NCBI RefSeq assembly: GCF_900589395.1
Contig: NZ_UUIS01000061.1
Span: forward strand, 180,319-244,318
Direction of reading: 5' to 3'
Source of the DNA: Pseudomonas viridiflava
GTDB taxonomy: Bacteria; Pseudomonadota; Gammaproteobacteria; Pseudomonadales; Pseudomonadaceae
DNA: 64,000 bases
The notes under the pieces were generated by a model. The model ran no database searches, was not told the DNA's origin, and saw only the letters and a list, made by a program, of their open reading frames with translations. The translations under genes were made by a program, and so were the position numbers. Positions 18,837 through 27,896 of the stretch are shown here, one piece after another. Every line of letters begins with the position of its first letter. Position 1 is the stretch's first letter.

Positions 18837-19994
18837 TCAGTCGATCACCGCATGGGGCAGGAAGCGGCTGCTGTCCTTGGTGATCAGGCTGTCATCTTCG
18901 CGAATGCCGATGCCCGAAGCCACATCACCGATCACCCACGACCCGACCAGCGTGTAGCTGTCGCCAAAGCGCGGCAGCGGCGCGTAGCGTTGCAGGATGT
19001 AGGGCGCATCGGTGTAAGGCCCGTCTTCGGCAATCACTTCGTCGCCCGGGGTGCGGATCTCGATATTGGCCCCTTCACGCGAGAAAAACGGCTTGCGCAC
19101 CCAGCCTTTGGGCACCGCGCTGGCAGGGTTGGTATCAACGAACGACGGCAGCAGGTTGGGGTGGCCTTCGTTGAACTGCCACAGCAGCGGCAAAATACCC
19201 TTGTTGCTCAGGATCGCTTTCCAGGCCGGCTCCACGAAGCGCGTGCCGCTGGCCGCCACATGCTGGCCAAAAGGCTCGTGAAAGATGTGCTCCCAGGCAT
19301 GCAGCTTGAACAGACGCTCGATGGCCCGGCCCTGCAGGTCGACGAAGTGGCCCTGGCCATCGAGCCCGATGTCCTCGATGTCGATATGCCGGCTCTCGAT
19401 GCCGGCATGGGCGGCCATGCGCCGCATGAATTCGGTGGTGCCGCGATCCTCGGCCGAGCCGGACATGGCCGAGAAATAGAACGGCACCGGACCCTTGAAC
19501 GGTTCGAAGGCGCTGATCAGGTCTTCGGCAATGGCGTTGAACTGGCTGGCATGGGCCGGCAATACGCCACGCTCGATCTGCTCGTCCAGCCACAGCAACT
19601 GAAAGGCCGCCGCTTCCATCAGGCTGGTGGGCGTGTCGGCATTGATTTCATACATCTTTGCCGGGCCCGTACCGTCGTAGGCAAAGTCGAAACGGGCGTA
19701 AAGATGAGGGTGGCCCTCTTTCCAGGAACGACGGATCAGGTCGAAGAAGGCTTCAGGAATGGCCAACTGGTGCAGCAACGCCTCGCTGTCGACCACCCGC
19801 TCGACCGCATCCAGGCATAACTGGTGCAGCGCCTGGGTCGGCGCCTCCAGGTCGCGGGTGATCTGTTGTTCGTTGAACAGGTAGTAATGCCGCTCGTCCC
19901 AGTAGCGCTCACCGTCGATGGTGTGAAAGTCGAAGCCTTCACGCTCGGCAGTGACACGCCAGTCGGGGCGTTCTTCGAGGCTGATCCGTTTCAT
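18837..19994 (-). CDS. glutathionylspermidine synthase-like ATP-grasp protein (YjfC/YgiC family)
   Basis: A 385 aa protein, the length of E. coli YjfC and YgiC, resembling the C-terminal synthetase domain of glutathionylspermidine synthase. Family features include YEINADTPTSLMEAAAFQLLWLDEQ near residues 105-130, PVFYFSAMSGSAED-like sequence, and KPFFSREGANIEI near 305-318. It should ligate an amine to a peptide or protein carboxylate with ATP; the substrate is unknown. The ATG at 19994 has AGGAG upstream that overlaps the stop region of the DUF1190 gene. It is the last gene of the yjf-like operon. Confidence 0.88.
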   Translation of the reverse strand: MKRISLEERPDWRVTAEREGFDFHTIDGERYWDERHYYLFNEQQITRDLEAPTQALHQLCLDAVERVVDSEALLHQLAIPEAFFDLIRRSWKEGHPHLYARFDFAYDGTGPAKMYEINADTPTSLMEAAAFQLLWLDEQIERGVLPAHASQFNAIAEDLISAFEPFKGPVPFYFSAMSGSAEDRGTTEFMRRMAAHAGIESRHIDIEDIGLDGQGHFVDLQGRAIERLFKLHAWEHIFHEPFGQHVAASGTRFVEPAWKAILSNKGILPLLWQFNEGHPNLLPSFVDTNPASAVPKGWVRKPFFSREGANIEIRTPGDEVIAEDGPYTDAPYILQRYAPLPRFGDSYTLVGSWVIGDVASGIGIREDDSLITKDSSRFLPHAVID

Positions 19995-20005
19995 GGCTGC
20001 AACTC

Positions 20006-20731
20006 CTAGCCGCCGAAGCTGGAACGGCCGCTGCTGCTCTTGCCGCCCCAACCGCTGCGGGCCGTGGCCTGGCTGCCGAAACCGCCGCGCGACACGGTCG
20101 AAGACACCGACGATCCGCCCCCCAGGCTGCGCCCGAGCGTGGACTTGCTGTAGGTCTTTTCCGAGCTGTAGCGGGCCTGGTTGGAACGGCTGAAGGTCTT
20201 GCCCCGGTCAATATGCTTGTACAGCGACGAGTTGTAATAGCCGCCACGGTCATCACGGCCCATGTACACCGGCTGGCCGTAGTAGCGGCTGTTGCCGCCG
20301 AAACCGTTGCTGAGCAAATGGCCGATCAACAGGCCGGTCAGCAGGTTGCCGGTGGCGCCGCTGTTGCTCTGGGCAATCTGCTGGTTGGCCTGGTCCAGGG
20401 TCTGTTGCGGCACGTTGCCGGCAAACGACAACTCGAACCCGCCCAGTTTCGGCGTGTACTTGCCGTCGGAGTTGACCTGGCAATAGTCCGGTACGAAGTC
20501 GGCGTCGCACGAGGCCTTGTCGTCGTAGACCGGCGCGATGCGGCGGTGGTCGGCCAGCGCCTCCATGTAGGCGTCGGAACAGACGTCCACCGGCACCTTG
20601 GCTTCGGAGCATTGCTGCACCGAGTCGAACGTGGTCTTGGCGGTGAAGTTCGGCTCGTCCGAATCGCCGCAGGCGCTGAGCGCCAGGGGCAGTGCGCTGA
20701 CCAGCACCAGTTTGGCGGAACTGCGTCTCAT
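20006..20731 (-). CDS. DUF1190 family lipoprotein (YgiB/YjfM-like)
   Basis: A 241 aa protein with a lipoprotein signal peptide; lipobox LSAC places the acylated Cys at residue 21. A Cys-containing N-terminal domain (CSEAKVPVDVCSDAY, DADFVPDYCQV) matches DUF1190. The second half is rich in Gly, Ser, Tyr and Arg and ends WGGKSSSGRSSFGG. In E. coli the homologues YgiB and YjfM lie next to YgiC and YjfC, as here. GGGAG precedes the ATG. Probable envelope partner of the ligase. Confidence 0.87.
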   Translation of the reverse strand: MRRSSAKLVLVSALPLALSACGDSDEPNFTAKTTFDSVQQCSEAKVPVDVCSDAYMEALADHRRIAPVYDDKASCDADFVPDYCQVNSDGKYTPKLGGFELSFAGNVPQQTLDQANQQIAQSNSGATGNLLTGLLIGHLLSNGFGGNSRYYGQPVYMGRDDRGGYYNSSLYKHIDRGKTFSRSNQARYSSEKTYSKSTLGRSLGGGSSVSSTVSRGGFGSQATARSGWGGKSSSGRSSFGG

Positions 20732-20747
20732 GGTGATCTCCCTGAAA

Positions 20748-21173
20748 TCAGACCGAAGGCGTCATGCACGCCGCATTGAGCAGGCCGACGCTGACGGCCA
20801 CGCTGGCCGCGTAGATGGCCGCAGCCAGCTCACCGCGGGCAATGCGCGCCGACAATCCCTTGAGCACCAGGCTGGTGGCGCCGAAGGCCAGCAACTGGAC
20901 CACGGCGGCGATCAGTGCCCAGACCACCACGTCCAGGATGCTGATGCTGTAGGCAATGATATTGCTGGCCGGCAAGGCAAAGCCGATCAGCGAGCCACCC
21001 AGCGCCAGGGCGGCAGCGCTGTTGTTGTCGCGGATCAGTTCGAATTCCTTGTGCGGCGTGATGCGGCTGTAGATGAACTGGAACACTGCAAACAGCAGGG
21101 CCGCCACCAGGATGTAGAGCATGAAACCCAATACCGCCTGGGCATTGAGCGACAATCGCAGCGCGTCGAGCAT
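20748..21173 (-). CDS. DUF350 membrane protein (YjfL-like)
   Basis: A 141 aa inner-membrane protein with four hydrophobic helices (near residues 10-35, 48-70, 78-100 and 115-138). The motif NNSAAALALGGSLIGFALP is the DUF350 hallmark. E. coli YjfL occupies the same operon position. AGAAGGAAG lies shortly before the ATG. It may anchor the PspA-type protein or the ligase system at the membrane, inferred from co-occurrence. Confidence 0.88.
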   Translation of the reverse strand: MLDALRLSLNAQAVLGFMLYILVAALLFAVFQFIYSRITPHKEFELIRDNNSAAALALGGSLIGFALPASNIIAYSISILDVVVWALIAAVVQLLAFGATSLVLKGLSARIARGELAAAIYAASVAVSVGLLNAACMTPSV

Positions 21174-21202
21174 GAAGACTTCCTTCTCTTGTGAAACCGC
21201 TC

Positions 21203-21865
21203 TTACAGAACGGTGATGTCGGTGGATTGCAGGGTCACGCCTACGGCGGTGGTCAGGCTGATCGTGCCCTCCTCGTCCTCTTCGACCGAGAACAGCAGGA
21301 ATTCGCGACGGTTGACCAGGCCGGTTTCACGGGCATACAGCATGCTCAGGTGTTTGACACGGTAGGTGCTGTCAGGACTGACCACGTGTTCGTCCATGGG
21401 GGTCAGTTCGGTCTGGCCGGTCTCGGTGCCCCACTGGCGCTCGAACACCTCACCTTCGTGCTCGTAGGTCGGCATGCCGATAGGCGAGGCCGGCCCCGTC
21501 AGGCGCAGCAGTTCATCGCGGCTGTTGATGGGCGTGGCGCTGTAGTAGCCGAACAGGATGATGTCCTGGAGATCTTCAGGCAGAGGGCCGTTGCTGAGCA
21601 CCTGCAGAAAGTAGTCTTCGTTGTCCAGATAGAACCGCCGCAGGGTCATGGACTGGCCCAGATCGATCTCGCCGAGCGCCCAGACTTTCTCGTCACCGGG
21701 CAGGTCGACCTGCGAATGGCCGTCCAGCAGGACTTTCAATGAAGTGTCCAGGCACAGCATGCTGCCACTGCGCAGCCCCAGGGGGCTGGACGCCGTGGCG
21801 GTGCCGCCCGGTCGCTCTGTGGACTTCGGCGCTTCCAGGCCCATCATCCGTTTGAACCAACTCAT
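21203..21865 (-). CDS. DUF2491 family protein (YjfK-like)
   Basis: A 220 aa soluble protein matching DUF2491, the family of E. coli YjfK, with the sequence LRRFYLDNEDYFLQVLSNG, then DIILFGYYSATPINSRDELLRLTG and a TYRVKHLSMLYARETGLVNR-like segment. No catalytic motif is visible. AAGGAG precedes the ATG. It lies between the rhomboid gene and DUF350 in the operon. Its function is unknown. Confidence 0.85.
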   Translation of the reverse strand: MSWFKRMMGLEAPKSTERPGGTATASSPLGLRSGSMLCLDTSLKVLLDGHSQVDLPGDEKVWALGEIDLGQSMTLRRFYLDNEDYFLQVLSNGPLPEDLQDIILFGYYSATPINSRDELLRLTGPASPIGMPTYEHEGEVFERQWGTETGQTELTPMDEHVVSPDSTYRVKHLSMLYARETGLVNRREFLLFSVEEDEEGTISLTTAVGVTLQSTDITVL

Positions 21866-21925
21866 TGCGCATCTCCTTGATCATGGATGCCCTGTTGAAA
21901 CGACCCGATCCGGGACCGGAATCCT

Positions 21926-22474
21926 TTAGTGCGGCTCACCTTTGGCGTGCATCAGCCGGGCGACGATCACGCCGGCCAGAGCGCCGGCGATGTGCGACTC
22001 GACAGAGACGCCCGGCACCGGCACGAAGCCTGCGACCAGACCGCTATACGCCACCAGGGTCACCAGCGCCACCAGCAGACTGGCAAAACTGCGCTGATAC
22101 CAGACCCGGGCCAGCAGATAGGCCCACAAGCCGAAGATCAGGCCACTGGCGCCGACATGCAGGCTGGTGCGCCCGAACAGCCAGACCAGCGCCCCGCCCA
22201 GCACGCACACCAGCAGCACCACCCAGGCATAACGCTTGACCCCTTCGGTCGCCACCAGCCAGCTCAGCACAATGAACGGCAACAGGTTGCTGAGCAAGTG
22301 CGCAAACGAGCCGTGCAGCCACGGCGCAAACACAATCCCCTGCAGGCCCCACAACGTGCGCGGCAGAATACCGTGCTGCACCAGGCTGTAGCCGGTCACG
22401 GCATTGAACACTTGCACCCCGGCCATCAGCAGCGACAGGCCGAGGATCAGGCGAAAACGGCTCGAGAGCGCCAA
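21926..22474 (-). CDS. rhomboid-type intramembrane serine protease
   Basis: A 182 aa polytopic membrane protein with about six helices. The rhomboid hallmarks are present: HGSFAHLLSNLLPF near residues 54-67, GASGLIFGLWAY near 109-120 with the nucleophile Ser in GASG, and SHIAGALAGVI near 160-170 supplying the catalytic His. Rhomboids cleave membrane segments of client proteins. The gene follows pspA directly, starting with TTG one base after its stop (TAATTG), so translation is probably coupled. E. coli yjf operons lack this gene. Confidence 0.85.
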   Translation of the reverse strand: MALSSRFRLILGLSLLMAGVQVFNAVTGYSLVQHGILPRTLWGLQGIVFAPWLHGSFAHLLSNLLPFIVLSWLVATEGVKRYAWVVLLVCVLGGALVWLFGRTSLHVGASGLIFGLWAYLLARVWYQRSFASLLVALVTLVAYSGLVAGFVPVPGVSVESHIAGALAGVIVARLMHAKGEPH

Positions 22475-23179
22475 TTACTGCGGGGTCTGGCTCTTGGCCT
22501 TCAGCCGCGCCAGCACGTCGTCGGCACCGCTGCTGCGGGCGCCGATGCCGGCCTCTTGCAAGCGACGCTCCAGATCACCGCCGTTGGCCTGGCTGGCCAG
22601 TTCTTCGGCGGCTTCAAGCTTGGCATCCTGTTCGTCCTGGCGTTGCTTGAGGCGTGCCAGCGAGCCGACGGCCGTTTCGACCGAGCCGTTGGCGCCGCCG
22701 GTGGCATTGGCGGTGGCCACGCGGGCGCGCTGCACGGTTTCCCGGGCCTTAGCCATTTCGACCTGCTGCTTGAGCCCGCGAATCCGCGCCTCGGCCTTGA
22801 GCACCTGCTCTTGCAGCACGGTGGCCTGCTTGCCGAACTGGTCGGCCAGGGCCTGCTCTTGGGCGCGTAGGGCCTCGATGTCGGCGATCTTGGCCGCACA
22901 TTCGCCGGCCAGGGCTTCCTCGCCCTTGTTCAGCGCTTGCAGGGCACGGTTTTCCCAGTTGGTGATGTTGCTGTTGTGCTCTTCCAGGCGCTGGGCCGAG
23001 AGCTTGTGCTTGGCCTTGATGCCGACCAGGCCTTCGCGGGCCTTGACCAGCGCGTTGTCGGCGTCACGGATTTCCTGGTCCAAGATGCGCAGGGCGTTGG
23101 CGTCGATGACCGCCTCGCCCACTTCAGAAGCACCGCCACGCACGGCAGTGACCAGTTTTTTCCAGATGCTTGTACTCAT
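22475..23179 (-). CDS. PspA/IM30 family protein (YjfJ-like)
   Basis: A 234 aa, almost wholly helical, Ala/Glu/Gln/Lys-rich protein of the PspA/IM30 (ESCRT-III-like) family, as E. coli YjfJ. The N-terminus contains an amphipathic stretch (MSTSIWKKLVTAVRGGASEVGEAV); the coiled coil extends to about residue 190. PspA proteins form membrane-binding polymers that counter envelope stress. ATG chosen with GGAGAA upstream. It is the second gene of the operon, after DUF2170. Confidence 0.9.
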   Translation of the reverse strand: MSTSIWKKLVTAVRGGASEVGEAVIDANALRILDQEIRDADNALVKAREGLVGIKAKHKLSAQRLEEHNSNITNWENRALQALNKGEEALAGECAAKIADIEALRAQEQALADQFGKQATVLQEQVLKAEARIRGLKQQVEMAKARETVQRARVATANATGGANGSVETAVGSLARLKQRQDEQDAKLEAAEELASQANGGDLERRLQEAGIGARSSGADDVLARLKAKSQTPQ

Positions 23180-23213
23180 GAATGCGTTTCTCCAGAACAG
23201 CGCAAAGGCCGTA

Positions 23214-23867
23214 TCAGTCGATGAAGTGGTCGTCGAAGGCCTCGGCGGCGCGAATCACGTTGTCCGCCAGGGTGAGGATTTCCTGGACGATCACGGTCAG
23301 GCTGGAGGCCGCGCTCAGGGCGCCGAACAGGCAATAGACTTCCTGGCCATCGGCCAGTGTCTCGATGCCCACCGCCGACAGCGGGAACAGGTCACGGCTG
23401 CGCAACACCACCTCGTTGAAGGCGGCGGTGTCCTTGATGCGGCTGACTTCGATCAGGGTGGTGTCGGCCAGGATCTGGTCACCGACCACGGCCAGGTACA
23501 CCGGCAGATCGCCGAATTCGCGCAAGGTCAGGCGGATGCCGTGTTCGGTGGCGTCGCACAGGCTCAGTTCGATCCGGCCTTCAGTCACCAGGTCCAGTTC
23601 GCCCAGGGCCTTGTGCAGTGAATCAATGGTCCAGTTGGCATTCTCGGTCATGAAATCCTCCAGTTTGATTCGTGTTCCGAGGAAAGGCTGTCGCAGGGCT
23701 TTTTCGATCCCCCGCAACGCATCGGTGTTCTCGGGCCGGATCCAGAACTCACGCTTGACCAGCCCGGCCTCCTTGAGGCGCTGGCGCATGTCGCGCATGT
23801 AGTCGGTCGAGCTTTTCAGGGCCCTGCCGGTTCCTGCCGTCTTCTCGCCCCCGGTCGTGCGAGGCAT
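23214..23867 (-). CDS. DUF2170 family protein (YjfI-like)
   Basis: A 217 aa soluble protein. The N-terminal 60 residues are basic and contain MRDMRQRLKEAGLVKREFWI, resembling short ribbon-helix-type sequences. The C-terminal part is DUF2170 (LTLREFGDLPVYLAVVGDQI, VLRSRDLFPLSAVGI). E. coli yjfI heads the same operon. The ATG at 23867 sits 7-8 bases from GGAGGA; other in-frame starts are too close to it or lack one. The basic N-terminus hints at a regulator, but no function is known. Confidence 0.85.
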   Translation of the reverse strand: MPRTTGGEKTAGTGRALKSSTDYMRDMRQRLKEAGLVKREFWIRPENTDALRGIEKALRQPFLGTRIKLEDFMTENANWTIDSLHKALGELDLVTEGRIELSLCDATEHGIRLTLREFGDLPVYLAVVGDQILADTTLIEVSRIKDTAAFNEVVLRSRDLFPLSAVGIETLADGQEVYCLFGALSAASSLTVIVQEILTLADNVIRAAEAFDDHFID

Positions 23868-24130
23868 GGGCATTCCTCCCTTGCTGCGTTCAGACCACAA
23901 GAAGTGCACGCTAACAGATGCACCCGACAGGCGTAAGTCCTCACATGTGAGGTTTTGTGAGTCACTGCACAGACTCGTGCCAGTGCCCAGCCTGTAGCTG
24001 CTTGATCAGCGAACGGCATACAGGACCTGAGCCATGACGGGGCCTGTGGGAGACGGCTTTTTCGCGACCGAGGATCGTTCTCGGCAAAAAAATTACTTAC
24101 TGATTTTATTGGCTATGTAATTCACCCTTT

Positions 24131-24239
24131 GTAGGAGCGCGCTTGCCCGCGACCGGCTGCGTTAGCAGTCGTAAATTTTCAGCGGCCACACAATTTTTGC
24201 GAGCGCTACGCACTCGGTCGCGGGCAAGCGCGCTCCTAC
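24131..24239. repeat. palindromic intergenic repeat, copy 1
   Basis: A perfect 25-base inverted repeat: GTAGGAGCGCGCTTGCCCGC plus GACCG at 24131-24155, mirrored at 24215-24239. The interior contains GCTGCGTTAGCAGTCGTAAA and GCGAGCGCTACGCACT. Related copies lie at 28239, 33193 and 57656. REP/BIME-like elements of this kind fill intergenic space in pseudomonads. It sits between the DUF2170 operon promoter region and pepN; the rest of 23868-24387 contains the pepN terminator and no gene. Confidence 0.85.
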
Positions 24240-24333
24240 CCGGTCCCGTGTTTGCTTCGCGACAGCACTGCGCCTTGGCGGCGGGTAATCTCCTGCGGAC
24301 AGTCGTCCGGCAGGTCGTGCACCCTTCCCCTGT

Positions 24334-24369
24334 AAAAAAGGCGCTACCCGCTGTTGCGGATAACGCCTT
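24334..24369 (-). terminator. pepN Rho-independent terminator
   Basis: On the minus strand AAGGCGTTATCCGC pairs with GCGGGTAGCGCCTT (outer AAGGCG/CGCCTT perfect, small internal mismatch, short loop) and runs into TTTTTT. It starts about 20 bases after the pepN stop codon. Confidence 0.85.
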
Positions 24370-24387
24370 GTTTCACTTCAAGCCCGC

Positions 24388-27048
24388 TTATTGCGCCAGG
24401 CTTTTGCTCACCACTTCATACACGTCCGACGACAACTCGCCGGAGCTGCGAATGCGCTCCAGTTCGGCCTTGAGCAAGGCCTGGCGGGCGCTGTCGTATT
24501 TGCGCCAGCGGGTCAGCGGCGACAGCTGGCGGGAGGCGATCTGCGGGTTGAAGCCGTTCAGTTCGATAACGATGTCGGCCAGGAAACGGTAGCCGGAGCC
24601 ATCAGCGGCGTGGAAGTTGATCAGGTTCTGGCCAGCAAAGGCACCGATCAGGGCACGCACCTTGTTAGGGTTCTTGATGTTGAACGCCGGGTGCTGCATC
24701 AACGCCTTGACCCGCTCCAGGCCACCCGGCTGGGTGCTGCCGGCCTGGACACTGAACCACTGGTCCATGACCAGCGGGTTGTCCTTGAAGTTCTCGGCGA
24801 ACACCGCCAGCGCCTTGGCACGCTCCTGCTCGAACGGCGAGTTGACCAGCACGGCCAGGGCCGTCAGGCGCTCGGTCATGTTGTCGCTGGTGTCGAACTG
24901 ATCGATGGCGGCGGCCAACACCTCGGGCTTTTCGCTGAGCATCAGGTACGACAACGCGATGTTCTGCAAGGCGCGACGGGCAAAGTGCTCGGCCTCGGCG
25001 ACGTAGGCGGTCTTGCGCGAGACTTCGCGGTTGGCCTGGTAACGCGCCCACAGGCTGTCGAACAGGCCGCTGGCGATTTGCCGGCGGGCAAATTCGCGAG
25101 CGGCATGGATGGCTTCGACATCGGCCACCTGGCTGATCTCGGTCAGGTAACCCTCGCCCGGCAGCGAGAGCATTTCGGCGACCATGGCCTGATCAAGCTG
25201 CTCGTCGGCCAGCACCGTGCCCAGTGCTGTGATCAGGCGCGGGTCCATGACCAGCGGCTGGCCTTGCTGGTGCTGTTTCATCAGGTCCTGCAGCACCTGC
25301 ACCGACAGTTGCTGGCCGGCATCCCAGCGGTTGAAACCGTCGCTGTCGTGCTGCATCAGGAACATCAACTGGTCGCGGTCGTACGGGAAGCTCAGCTTGA
25401 CCGGCGCACTGAAGCCACGCAGCAGCGATGGCAGTGGCTGGGCGTCGATGTCGACAAAGGTAAAGGTCTGTTCGGCCTCGGTGACCGAGATCACGCGGCG
25501 GGTGCCGGAAGCGACCGCTTCGCCGTCCAGGCGCAGGGCGAGCTCAACACCTTGTGAATCCAGCAGCCCCAGGGCCACCGGGATCACGAACGGCAGCTTT
25601 TCCTGCTTGTCCGGGGTGATCGGGCAGCTCTGGCGGAAGGTCAGGCTGTAGGTGCGCGCGGCGCTGTCATAGTGCTCGCTGACTTCAAGACGCGGCGTTC
25701 CGGCCTGGCTGTACCAGCGCTTGAACTGGGTCAGGTCGACGCCGTTGGCGTCTTCCATGGCCTTGACGAAGTCGTCACAGGTCACGGCCTGGCCATCGTG
25801 GCGCTCGAAATACAGGTCGCTGCCCCGGCGAAAGCCTTCGGCGCCCAACAGGGTGTGGAGCATGCCGACCACTTCGGAGCCCTTCTCGTACACGGTCAGG
25901 GTGTAGAAGTTGGAGATCTCGATGAAGCTGTCCGGGCGCACGGCGTGGGCCATGGGGCCGGCGTCTTCGGCGAACTGGTGGGTGCGCAGGTAAGCCACGT
26001 CCTGGATGCGCTTGACCGTGGCCGAGTTCATGTCGGCCGAGAAGCCCGAGTCGCGGTAGACGGTGAAGCCTTCCTTGAGCGACAGCTGGAACCAGTCGCG
26101 GCAGGTGACGCGGTTGCCCGACCAGTTATGGAAGTACTCGTGGGCCACGATGGCCTCGACGCGCTGGTGGGCGGCGTCGGTGGCGGTCTCGGCGCGGGCC
26201 AGCACGGCGCTGGAATTGAAGATGTTGAGGCCCTTGTTCTCCATCGCCCCCATGTTGAAGTCGTTGACGGCCACGATCATGAAGATGTCCAGGTCGTACT
26301 CGCGACCGTAGGCCTCTTCGTCCCAGCGCATGGATTTCTTCAGGCTGTCCATGGCGTGCTGGCACTTGTCGACGTTTTCCGGCTCGACATAGATGCGCAG
26401 GGTCACTTCACGGGCGCTGCGGGTGGTAAAGGTGTCTTCGATACACCACAGGTCACCGGCCACCAGCGCAAACAGGTAGGCCGGCTTCTTGAACGGGTCT
26501 TCCCAGGTCGCCCAGTGGCGACCGTCGTCCTCCTGACCGCTGGCAATCGGGTTGCCGTTGGACAACAGGATCGGGTACTTCTGCTTGTCGCCGCTGACCG
26601 TGGTGGTGAAGCTGCTCATCACGTCCGGGCGGTCGAGGTAATAGGTGATCTTGCGAAAGCCTTCGGCCTCGCACTGGGTGCAGAACATGCCGCCGGACTT
26701 GTACAGCCCCTCAAGGGCGGTGTTGGTTTCCGGGTGGATACGCACCGTGCTGTCGAGGGTAAAGCGCTCGCCCCTGGGCTGCACGGTCAGGTGGCTGTCG
26801 TCGAGCTGGTAGTCGGCGGCGGTCAGTTCGGTGTCGTCCAGTTGCAGCGCCAGCAGTTCCAGGTGCTGGCCATCGAGCACCAGCGGCGGCAGGCCCGCGC
26901 CACGCACCGGGTTACGGCGCATGACCAGTTGCGCATGCACCAGGGTGTGGTCGTCGAACAGTTCGAAGGTCAGGTGCGTCTCGTCGATGAGGTACTCGGG
27001 CGCCTGGTAGTCCTTGAGATGGATCACTTGCGGTTGTTCGGTGCGCAT
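24388..27048 (-). CDS. pepN: aminopeptidase N
   Basis: An M1-family zinc aminopeptidase of 886 aa, the standard length, that removes N-terminal residues from peptides in the cytoplasm. The exopeptidase motif GAMENKG is near residue 266, and the zinc site HEYFHNW (HEXXH) near 301 with the third ligand Glu in LKEGFTVYRD shortly after. The C-terminal DUF3458-type helical domain is complete. It ends just before a strong terminator. The DUF2797 and DUF1315 genes lie immediately upstream, possibly in one transcript. Confidence 0.97.
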   Translation of the reverse strand: MRTEQPQVIHLKDYQAPEYLIDETHLTFELFDDHTLVHAQLVMRRNPVRGAGLPPLVLDGQHLELLALQLDDTELTAADYQLDDSHLTVQPRGERFTLDSTVRIHPETNTALEGLYKSGGMFCTQCEAEGFRKITYYLDRPDVMSSFTTTVSGDKQKYPILLSNGNPIASGQEDDGRHWATWEDPFKKPAYLFALVAGDLWCIEDTFTTRSAREVTLRIYVEPENVDKCQHAMDSLKKSMRWDEEAYGREYDLDIFMIVAVNDFNMGAMENKGLNIFNSSAVLARAETATDAAHQRVEAIVAHEYFHNWSGNRVTCRDWFQLSLKEGFTVYRDSGFSADMNSATVKRIQDVAYLRTHQFAEDAGPMAHAVRPDSFIEISNFYTLTVYEKGSEVVGMLHTLLGAEGFRRGSDLYFERHDGQAVTCDDFVKAMEDANGVDLTQFKRWYSQAGTPRLEVSEHYDSAARTYSLTFRQSCPITPDKQEKLPFVIPVALGLLDSQGVELALRLDGEAVASGTRRVISVTEAEQTFTFVDIDAQPLPSLLRGFSAPVKLSFPYDRDQLMFLMQHDSDGFNRWDAGQQLSVQVLQDLMKQHQQGQPLVMDPRLITALGTVLADEQLDQAMVAEMLSLPGEGYLTEISQVADVEAIHAAREFARRQIASGLFDSLWARYQANREVSRKTAYVAEAEHFARRALQNIALSYLMLSEKPEVLAAAIDQFDTSDNMTERLTALAVLVNSPFEQERAKALAVFAENFKDNPLVMDQWFSVQAGSTQPGGLERVKALMQHPAFNIKNPNKVRALIGAFAGQNLINFHAADGSGYRFLADIVIELNGFNPQIASRQLSPLTRWRKYDSARQALLKAELERIRSSGELSSDVYEVVSKSLAQ

Positions 27049-27059
27049 GCGGAAAATCC

Positions 27060-27896
27060 CTATGACTGAAGCACGGCCAGTTGATAGGCCGTGTACTTGC
27101 GAATATTGATGACGCCGGTGTCGAAGATCAGGTACTGGCCCTTGATGCCCAGCAGCGTGCCCTCGGCCACCGGGTTCTTGTCCAGGTTGAAGCTGACGAT
27201 CTTGGTCGGATAGGCCTCGACCGGATAGCGAAACTCCAGCGGTTCGGCGTCGTGCAGCAATTGGATGGCGTGCAGGCCAAACTGTTCCTGCAACGCAACA
27301 AGCCCCTCACCACACTGCTCGAACAGCTCGCTGCGAATCGCCTTGAGGTCCACCGGCGGGGCGTCGCCCTTGAGCAGCGCGCGCCAGTTGGTGCGGTCCG
27401 CTACCTGGCTGCGCAGCAGGTCTTCGACAAAGCCCGACTGCTGGCGGGTGGCCACGCGCAGGATCGGCAGCGCCTGACTGGCGCCCTGATCGAGCCAGCG
27501 GGTCGGCAATTGGGAAGCACGGGTGATGCCGACCTTGATCCCGGACGAGTTGGCCAGGTAGACGATGTGGTCGGTCATGCAGAACTGCTCGCCCCAGGCC
27601 GGATCACGGCAGGTGCCTTCGTGGTAATGGCACTTTTCCGGGCTCATGATGCACACGTCGCACTGCGCCAGCCTGGTCATGCACGGGTAGCAATAGCCCT
27701 GGCTGTAGCTGGACTTGGTCTTGCGCCCGCAATGGCTGCAATGGATGGCGCCCAGGAACTCCAGGCGCAAGGGCTTGCCGATCAACGGGTTGACCGCGAT
27801 TTCACTGTCGCCCAGGCGAAAGGCGTATTGCACAAACGGCGCGTCGCCCTGACGCACCAACATCTTGTTGACGGCACCACGACCCAGTTCGATCAA
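27060..27896 (-). CDS. DUF2797 zinc-ribbon protein
   Basis: About 278 aa. The N-terminal third is rich in Cys and His: CSHCGRKTKSSYSQGYCYPC and a second set CDVC...KCHYHEGTCRDP...FC, implying two zinc sites. The central HIVYLANSSGIKVGITRASQLPTRWLDQGA resembles a GIY-YIG-like fold, as proposed for DUF2797. A TTG at 27896 overlapping the DUF1315 stop (TTGA) is the preferred start; the ATG at 27863 is the alternative and would remove 11 residues. Function unknown. Confidence 0.82.
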   Translation of the reverse strand: MIELGRGAVNKMLVRQGDAPFVQYAFRLGDSEIAVNPLIGKPLRLEFLGAIHCSHCGRKTKSSYSQGYCYPCMTRLAQCDVCIMSPEKCHYHEGTCRDPAWGEQFCMTDHIVYLANSSGIKVGITRASQLPTRWLDQGASQALPILRVATRQQSGFVEDLLRSQVADRTNWRALLKGDAPPVDLKAIRSELFEQCGEGLVALQEQFGLHAIQLLHDAEPLEFRYPVEAYPTKIVSFNLDKNPVAEGTLLGIKGQYLIFDTGVINIRKYTAYQLAVLQS

